From Actinomycetes bacterium (GTDB taxonomy: Bacteria > Actinomycetota > Acidimicrobiia > Acidimicrobiales > Microtrichaceae), in NCBI GenBank assembly GCA_023427825.1, contig JAEZAI010000502.1, positions 1 to 9,068 of the forward strand: a DNA stretch of 9,068 nucleotides, written 5' to 3'. A program made the translations under genes and the position numbers. Below, piece after piece: positions 5,559 through 9,068 of this stretch. The number at the start of each line of letters is the position of its first letter. Position 1 is the first letter of the stretch. A model generated the notes under the pieces. The model saw nothing but the letters and a program-made list of their open reading frames with translations. It ran no database searches and was not told the origin of the DNA.

Positions 5559-5595
5559 CCACCTCGATCTGACGTGCTGGTCGAGGTCGAGGTGG
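5559..5595 (-). terminator. Second stem-loop abutting the cwlM-like stop codon
   Basis: CCACCTCGA (5559-5567) and TCGAGGTGG (5587-5595) form a 9-bp perfect stem with a 19-nt loop. It starts immediately after the - strand stop codon. With the next hairpin (5533-5551) it makes a tandem pair typical of a convergent terminator zone. Confidence 0.35.
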
Positions 5596-6645
5596 TCAGT
5601 CGAGGGTGGTCGCAGCCTGCGGAGCGCCGTCGGCAGCATCCGCGGGCTGCATCTCAGGCGCCGGGTCGGTCGCCCACGCCTCCAACGCCCGTTGCAGCGA
5701 CGCGATCACGAGGTCGCGGTTCTCGTGGACGGCGGCGCGATCGCCCAGCTGCACCAGAACCGCGGAGCTGCGGGTCTCGCGGAGGATCGGCAGCCGCATC
5801 CCGGTCACCGCGCCGATGTCCCAGCCCGGGGCGGCCGGGAGCTCCTTGACCACCAGCTCGGCCAGGTGGCGTCCACCGGCGGACGCGAAGCCTGGGACCT
5901 CGAAGTAGCTGGCCTCGACGACCGTTCCCTGCGCCAGGGTGAGTCCGAGGTACACGTCCGCGTCGAAGTCGTTGGCGCCGGCGGCCTGGACCGACCAGTC
6001 GCCCTCCAGCAGCACCGTGCTCACGCCGACGTCCTGGAGCGACGCCGCCAGGCGGACGATGATCGCCTGCAGCTCCTCGTCCGCGCCCACGGCGACGCGC
6101 AGGGCCTTAAGCGACCGGAGCGACCGACGGAGGCGGTCCCGCTCCCGGACCGCGGTGACGCTCGCCCGCCCGGCCCTTCCCTCGAGTCGCATGAGCGCCT
6201 CGACGGTGTCGGGCCCGCAGACCTCGGCGGTGATGAGACCGGCGTTGCGCTGGAAGTCCCCGACCGCAGCGCGGGTGGCGGGCCCGAAGATGCCGTCGAC
6301 ACGGCCGGCGTCGAAGCCGAGCGCGCCCAGCCGCAGCTGAAGCTCGGCCACGTCGTTGCCGCGCATCATGGGGGAGCGCAGGCACACCAGCCGGTCGCCG
6401 AGGCGGAACTCCGACTCGACGAGCGCCGCCCAGGTCGACGAGTCGCAGATCCCGTCGCTGCGCAGGCCGGACTGCTGCTGGAAGCCCTCGACCGCTCGCC
6501 GCGTCCCCTCGCCGAACTCGCCGGCGGGATCGCCGGGGTCGTGGCCGGCCGCGGCCAGCCGTCGTTGCAGGTCGGCGACGGCCGGGCCAGCGGCGCCGGT
6601 CCGGAGGGGCAGGGCGGAGAGGGTGATGATCGCTCCCGGGGTCAC
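5596..6645 (-). CDS. cwlM: CwlM-like protein: two peptidoglycan-binding domains plus degenerate amidase_3 domain
   Basis: This 349-residue protein lacks a signal peptide. Two PG_binding_1 domains lie at about 18-78 (VADLQRRLAAAGH, EGTRRAVEGFQQQSGL) and 94-154 (VAELQLRLGALGF, VDGIFGPATRAAVGDFQRNAGL). A C-terminal region (about 182-325) matches the N-acetylmuramoyl-L-alanine amidase fold in outline: VGVSTVLLEG, ADVYLGLTL, RHLAELVVKEL, LRETRSSAVLVQLGD. The zinc-binding DxGHGG block and first Glu are absent, the SIHxN His is replaced, and the catalytic Glu of VLVELG is Gln299. Gene order with trxA/trxB and parAB matches mycobacterial cwlM, whose product is reported as a cytoplasmic regulator of MurA and peptidoglycan synthesis. 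A similar regulatory, non-hydrolytic role is inferred. The only in-frame start is GTG 6645, with a weak SD; an in-frame stop lies 30 nt upstream. Confidence 0.85.
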   Translation of the reverse strand: MTPGAIITLSALPLRTGAAGPAVADLQRRLAAAGHDPGDPAGEFGEGTRRAVEGFQQQSGLRSDGICDSSTWAALVESEFRLGDRLVCLRSPMMRGNDVAELQLRLGALGFDAGRVDGIFGPATRAAVGDFQRNAGLITAEVCGPDTVEALMRLEGRAGRASVTAVRERDRLRRSLRSLKALRVAVGADEELQAIIVRLAASLQDVGVSTVLLEGDWSVQAAGANDFDADVYLGLTLAQGTVVEASYFEVPGFASAGGRHLAELVVKELPAAPGWDIGAVTGMRLPILRETRSSAVLVQLGDRAAVHENRDLVIASLQRALEAWATDPAPEMQPADAADGAPQAATTLD

Positions 6646-6672
6646 GCCCGACCGTGCGGCCGGGACGTGCCG

Positions 6673-6704
6673 ATGCTAGTGCCCGGTCCCGCCGGCCTCG
6701 TCAG
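6673..6704 (-). promoter_or_regulatory. Weak candidate promoter for the cwlM-like gene
   Basis: Read on the - strand, TAGCAT (6678 to 6673) fits the TANNNT -10 pattern, and CTGACG (6704 to 6699) is a partial -35 about 20 bp upstream. It would give a leader of about 20 nt before GTG 6645. The spacing is long, so this is tentative. The hairpin separating trxA from this gene makes an independent promoter plausible. Confidence 0.22.
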
Positions 6705-6723
6705 GCGCGCCCGTCGGGACCGG
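6683..6723 (-). terminator. 9-bp inverted repeat between trxA and the cwlM-like gene
   Basis: CCGGTCCCG (6683-6691) and CGGGACCGG (6715-6723) form a perfect stem with a 23-nt loop. It begins 13 nt past the trxA stop on the - strand. There is no T-tract. It may terminate or trim the trxB-trxA transcript, or partly uncouple the cwlM-like gene from it. Confidence 0.4.
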
Positions 6724-6736
6724 ACGCGCCTGGGGA

Positions 6737-7060
6737 TCAGATGTAGGTGTTGAGGTCCTCGAGCAGCTGCGGCTTGCCCCGAGCGCCGACCAGGCGCTGG
6801 TCCTCGGACCCATCTTTGAAAACGATCATGGTGGGGATGCTCATCACATTGAACTTCAACGCCAGGTTCGGGTTGTCATCGACGTTGACCTTGGCGATGC
6901 GCACCTTGCCGTCGTGCTCCTGGGCGATCTCCTCGAGGATCGGGGCGATCATCTTGCAGGGACCGCACCACTCCGCCCAGAAGTCGACCAGCACCGGTTC
7001 GGTCGCACTCCCGATCTCCTCGTCGAACGTCGCTTCGGTGAGTTGGGTGATGGAGCCCAT
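6737..7060 (-). CDS. trxA: Thioredoxin
   Basis: This 107-residue cytoplasmic thioredoxin reduces protein disulfides using the WCGPC redox site (31-35, within FWAEWCGPCKMIAP). Asp26 in VLVDFW and cis-Pro76 (MSIPTMIVF) are both in place, and the length is that of classical Trx1. Start ATG 7060 has a consensus SD, AGGAGGAGAG, ending a few bases upstream. The frame extends far upstream, antisense-like through trxB, but that extension is not Trx sequence and is rejected. It lies 182 bp downstream of trxB in the same orientation, so the protein and its reductase are probably coexpressed. Confidence 0.97.
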   Translation of the reverse strand: MGSITQLTEATFDEEIGSATEPVLVDFWAEWCGPCKMIAPILEEIAQEHDGKVRIAKVNVDDNPNLALKFNVMSIPTMIVFKDGSEDQRLVGARGKPQLLEDLNTYI

Positions 7061-7146
7061 GCGGCTCTCCTCCTGGTCTGCCTGACGGGGCAGCCGGCGC
7101 CAAGGGGCGGGCTGCCGCGTCGGGGGTGGTGTCGTGGGGGCCTTCC

Positions 7147-7207
7147 GTGCTGGAACGCCCGGGTCCACCGAGGTGCAACCAGGGTGGGTGGTCCACCATT
7201 CCAGCAC
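7147..7207 (-). repeat. Intercistronic inverted repeat between trxB and trxA
   Basis: GTGCTGGAA (7147-7155) and TTCCAGCAC (7199-7207) are perfect 9-bp arms enclosing a second pairing, CCACC (7165-7169) with GGTGG (7187-7191). A direct repeat GGTCCACC occurs at 7162-7169 and 7190-7197. It starts 36 nt after the trxB stop. A smaller stem, GGCAGCC/GGCTGCC (7089-7095/7110-7116), lies nearer trxA. The remainder of this 182-bp gap (7061-7242) has no gene that I can support. Confidence 0.45.
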
Positions 7208-7242
7208 CGCTCGGCGGGCCGGTGGTGCACCGGGGAGCGGGC

Positions 7243-8205
7243 TCAGTGGCCCTGGGCCTCCAGCCAGCGCTCGGCGTCGATGGCAGCCATGCAGCCGGAT
7301 CCCGCGGCCGTGATCGCCTGGCGGTACCAGTCGTCCTGCACGTCGCCGCAGGCGAACACGCCCTCGACGGCCGTGCGCGACGTGCCGTCCACGGTCTGCA
7401 GGTAGCCGTTCTCCTTGAGCGGCAGCTGGTCGACGAACAGGTCGGTGTTGGGCCGGTGGCCGATGGCCACGAAGACGCCGGCTGCCGGGTGGTCGACCAC
7501 CTCGTCGGTGACGATGTTGCGCAGCCGGACCGCCTCGACCCGCTGCTCGCCGAGGATGTCCTCCACGACCGTGTCCCAGAGGAACGTGATCTTGTCGTTG
7601 GCGAAGGCGCGGTCCTGCATGATCTTGGAGGCGCGCAGCTCCTTGCGGCGGTGCACCACGGTGACCGACTTCCCGAAGCGGGTCAGGAACATCGCCTCCT
7701 CGAGCGCGGAATCGCCGCCGCCGACCACGACGATGTCCTGGTTGCGGAAGAAGAAGCCGTCGCACGTGGCGCAGGTGGACAGGCCGTGGCCGAGCAGGCG
7801 ACGCTCCGACTCCAGGCCCAGCATCAGCGCACTGGCCCCGGTGGCGATGATCACCGAGCGGGCGAGGTACGTCGGCTCGGGCGCCTCGGGATCACCGACC
7901 CAGACCTTGAACGGACGCTCCGACAGGTCGACCCGGGAGACCTTGGCCGTCTGGATCTCGGCGCCGAAGCGCAGCGCCTGGTCCCGGAAGTTGCCCATGA
8001 GCTCGGGGCCCATGATCCCGTCGGGGAAGCCGGGGAAGTTCTCGACCTCGGTGGTCAGCATGAGCTGCCCGCCGGGCTGGTCGCTGGTCGACGACGGCTC
8101 GCCCTCGATCATCAGCGGCTCCAGGTCGGCGCGCGCGGTGTAGATGGCGGCGGTCAGGCCGGCCGGGCCGGATCCGATGATGACGACGTTGCGAAGGTCG
8201 GGCAT
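7243..8205 (-). CDS. trxB: Thioredoxin-disulfide reductase (NADPH, FAD)
   Basis: This 320-residue flavoenzyme transfers electrons from NADPH through FAD and a CxxC pair to thioredoxin. The FAD-binding GSGPAG (11-16), QPGGQLMLTTEVENFPGF (43-60), redox CATC (145-148), NADPH-binding GGGDSALEEA (162-171), HRRKELRAS (185-193) and C-terminal GVFACGDV are all canonical. Length and order match low-molecular-weight bacterial TrxB. Start ATG 8205 was chosen because GGAG lies 9 nt upstream and the FAD motif begins at residue 11. The in-frame upstream extension to 8307 is Arg/Pro-rich and overlaps the preceding gene. It heads a likely trxB-trxA unit. Confidence 0.97.
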   Translation of the reverse strand: MPDLRNVVIIGSGPAGLTAAIYTARADLEPLMIEGEPSSTSDQPGGQLMLTTEVENFPGFPDGIMGPELMGNFRDQALRFGAEIQTAKVSRVDLSERPFKVWVGDPEAPEPTYLARSVIIATGASALMLGLESERRLLGHGLSTCATCDGFFFRNQDIVVVGGGDSALEEAMFLTRFGKSVTVVHRRKELRASKIMQDRAFANDKITFLWDTVVEDILGEQRVEAVRLRNIVTDEVVDHPAAGVFVAIGHRPNTDLFVDQLPLKENGYLQTVDGTSRTAVEGVFACGDVQDDWYRQAITAAGSGCMAAIDAERWLEAQGH

Positions 8206-8266
8206 GGCTGGTGACTCCGTTCGAGGTGGGCGGCGGGGCCGACCGGGGGTGCAGGGCGGGCGTCGC

Positions 8267-8653
8267 TCAGGTGGGGATGCGACCGCGCTTCGACCAGAGG
8301 ACAACACCGATGAGCACGAAGATGATCCCGAAGAGCAGGTAGGTGGCCCAGGCCGGGATGAAGATCGTCAGGAGCCGCACCAGACCGACCATGAAGAGGA
8401 TGACGATCGGCAGCGCCAGGATCAGGGCGACGATCGCGTAGACCATCCCCTTCGAGACCTCGAGGATCGGCCCGGTGGTCCGCGACCGGACCTTGTCGAC
8501 CGTGTCGACGATGAGGTCGGTGACCTGGTCGGTCCAGTCGCCGTTGCCCGCTGCCGGCCGGGAGGCAGATGCCGCTGCCGGCCGGGAGGCAGCGCCCGCC
8601 GCCGTCGGCTCCGAGGTGGACGGCGGTGCGGAGGGCGCGGTCGGCTCGCTCAT
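8267..8653 (-). CDS. Small two-TM membrane protein of unknown function
   Basis: This 128-residue protein has a Pro/Ala/Ser/Thr-rich, low-complexity N-terminus (1-38), a short amphipathic stretch (WTDQVTDLIVDTVDKV, 40-55), TM1 about 70-93 and TM2 about 101-120, ending in the basic tail SKRGRIPT. No catalytic motif is visible. The two close hydrophobic helices recall actinobacterial holin-superfamily/DUF membrane proteins, but I do not recognise the family. No SD precedes ATG 8653; a TAGGCT sequence is placed so that transcription could start at the ATG (leaderless). It ends 61 bp before trxB in the same direction. The N-terminus contains a 24-bp-period DNA repeat. Confidence 0.8.
   Translation of the reverse strand: MSEPTAPSAPPSTSEPTAAGAASRPAAASASRPAAGNGDWTDQVTDLIVDTVDKVRSRTTGPILEVSKGMVYAIVALILALPIVILFMVGLVRLLTIFIPAWATYLLFGIIFVLIGVVLWSKRGRIPT
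8548..8592. repeat. Two-copy tandem repeat in the membrane-protein gene
   Basis: A 21-bp unit, CCGCTGCCGG then CCGGGAGGCAG, occurs identically at 8548-8568 and 8572-8592 with a 24-bp period. It encodes repeated ASRPAA in the disordered N-terminus. Because the period is a multiple of three, copy-number change would keep the frame. Confidence 0.85.
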
Positions 8654-8660
8654 GGGCGGG

Positions 8661-8666
8661 AGCCTA
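8661..8666 (-). promoter_or_regulatory. Candidate -10 element for a leaderless transcript
   Basis: TAGGCT (8666 to 8661) fits TANNNT and ends 7 nt before ATG 8653, which places the expected +1 on the A of the start codon. No SD and no clear -35 are visible. Leaderless mRNAs are common in Actinomycetota. Confidence 0.3.
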
Positions 8667-8695
8667 GGGGGCAGGCCGGAACCGGGGCGACAGCT

Positions 8696-8711
8696 GAGCG
8701 GCCGGCCGCTC
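8696..8711 (-). terminator. 16-bp perfect palindrome after the right-hand gene
   Basis: GAGCGGCCGGCCGCTC is fully self-complementary and can fold as a 6-bp stem with a CCGG loop. It begins 17 nt after the - strand stop at 8729 and precedes the membrane-protein gene. It could be a terminator; a protein-binding operator is an alternative. Confidence 0.4.
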
Positions 8712-8728
8712 CGTCGGGCTGTGCCGGA

Positions 8729-9068
8729 TCACCCGTCGACCCGGCACGTGGTGAGGTCGATGACGCGCACCTCGGTGTCGTCGCGGACGACCAGGACCGG
8801 ACGCCCGCCGACCGACGCGTTGGCGATGCGGACGATCATCCGTGCCGGAGCGAGCTCGGGGCACGGCAGATCGGTCGACGGGACCACGCTCCACAGCGTC
8901 GGATCGGTCGCCGCTGCGAGCAGTGCGGCGGTCGACGCGAAGTCGCCGAGCTGGGGGACCGGCATGGAACTGGCGGTGCCGGCCTGCGATCGCTCCGCGG
9001 TCGCGTCCGATGCCGGCTCCTGGCCGTCGAACGCCGGTGCGGTCGTCGTCGACAGCTCGCCCCCGACC
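8729..9068 (-). CDS. C-terminal part of an unidentified gene, possibly an anti-sigma-factor exported domain (partial)
   Basis: The frame is open from the window's right edge to TGA 8731-8729, giving at least 113 residues, and the start lies outside. The visible part opens with a Thr/Ala/Ser/Asp-rich linker (ELSTTTAPAFDGQEPASDAT) and continues as a folded region: PQLGDFASTAALLAAA, a Cys in DLPCPEL, GGRPVLVVRDD and VRVIDLTTCRVDG. The two Cys (DLPC and TTC) could form a disulfide, which suits an extracytoplasmic domain. In related genomes the gene beside trxB is often a sigma/anti-sigma pair (sigM-rsmA in M. tuberculosis), so an anti-sigma C-terminus is possible, but no diagnostic motif is seen here. 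The internal ATG 8965 is less likely to be the true start. Confidence 0.65.
   Translation of the reverse strand, partial: VGGELSTTTAPAFDGQEPASDATAERSQAGTASSMPVPQLGDFASTAALLAAATDPTLWSVVPSTDLPCPELAPARMIVRIANASVGGRPVLVVRDDTEVRVIDLTTCRVDG

Larger units (their letters stand above)
5399..5595. other. 197-bp convergent intergenic region with DnaA-type boxes and stem-loops
   Basis: This non-coding gap lies between the parB stop and the stop of the - strand cwlM-like gene. It contains a small GC stem, CGCCG/CGGCG (5431-5435/5440-5444, GAAT loop), after parB. A DnaA-type box group is at 5479-5518 and two stem-loops at 5533-5595. Long ORFs crossing it on either strand are antisense shadows of parB or of the cwlM-like gene. 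Confidence 0.6.

Noticed and set aside
5530..6753. 407-codon + strand ORF opposite the cwlM-like gene.
   Set aside because: Mirror frame of a gene with two clear PG_binding_1 domains.
7061..7765. N-terminal extension of trxA to 7765.
   Set aside because: Non-thioredoxin sequence opposite/overlapping trxB; the consensus SD sits at ATG 7060.
7126..8214. 362-codon + strand ORF opposite trxB.
   Set aside because: Antisense shadow of a fully canonical TrxB.
1..9068. Search for mobile elements, CRISPR arrays, toxin-antitoxin or defence genes.
   Set aside because: No transposase, recombinase, regular spacer repeat or defence motif was seen; the layout is conserved chromosomal housekeeping.

Overview
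The window is about 9 kb of GC-rich, gene-dense bacterial DNA. It carries the origin-proximal gene order of Actinomycetota: yidD(end)-yidC-jag-rsmG-parA-parB on the + strand, meeting cwlM-like, trxA, trxB, a small membrane protein and the end of an unidentified gene on the - strand. M. tuberculosis has the same neighbourhood (gid, parA, parB, cwlM, trxC, trxB2). The YidC TM1 and coiled-coil style and the mixed gene content suggest a deep-branching actinobacterium such as Acidimicrobiia. That placement is inferred from protein style and synteny only; no phylogeny was run.

+ strand, 1-5398: the likely C-terminus of YidD (1-84) is followed by a possible 23-codon mini-ORF that exactly fills the gap to yidC. 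YidC (membrane insertase) and Jag/KhpB (RNA-binding partner) each carry long disordered basic stretches. rsmG encodes the 16S rRNA m7G methyltransferase. A 304-bp gap then holds a C5-G5-C5 set of alternative hairpins, two perfect 14-bp parS palindromes and a candidate parAB promoter. parA and parB (chromosome segregation) overlap by 11 bp.

Convergence, 5399-5595: this non-coding gap carries stem-loops and a perfect TTGTCCACA DnaA-type box with two weaker boxes beside it.

- strand, 5596-9068: reading right to left, the C-terminal part of an unidentified gene (possibly the exported domain of an anti-sigma factor) ends before a 16-bp perfect palindrome. A two-TM membrane protein with a possibly leaderless start follows, then trxB, trxA (the NADPH-thioredoxin couple) and a CwlM-like protein with two peptidoglycan-binding domains and an amidase fold that has lost its metal and catalytic residues.

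The window is mostly a conserved housekeeping locus, not an accessory island; I see no mobile element, CRISPR array, tRNA or rRNA. The points of interest are residue-level departures in conserved proteins: the ParA signature lysine is Asn, the YidC groove arginine is Met, the Jag KH GxxG loop is broken, and the amidase looks catalytically dead. A well-formed internal start inside jag and several unexplained intergenic structures add to these.
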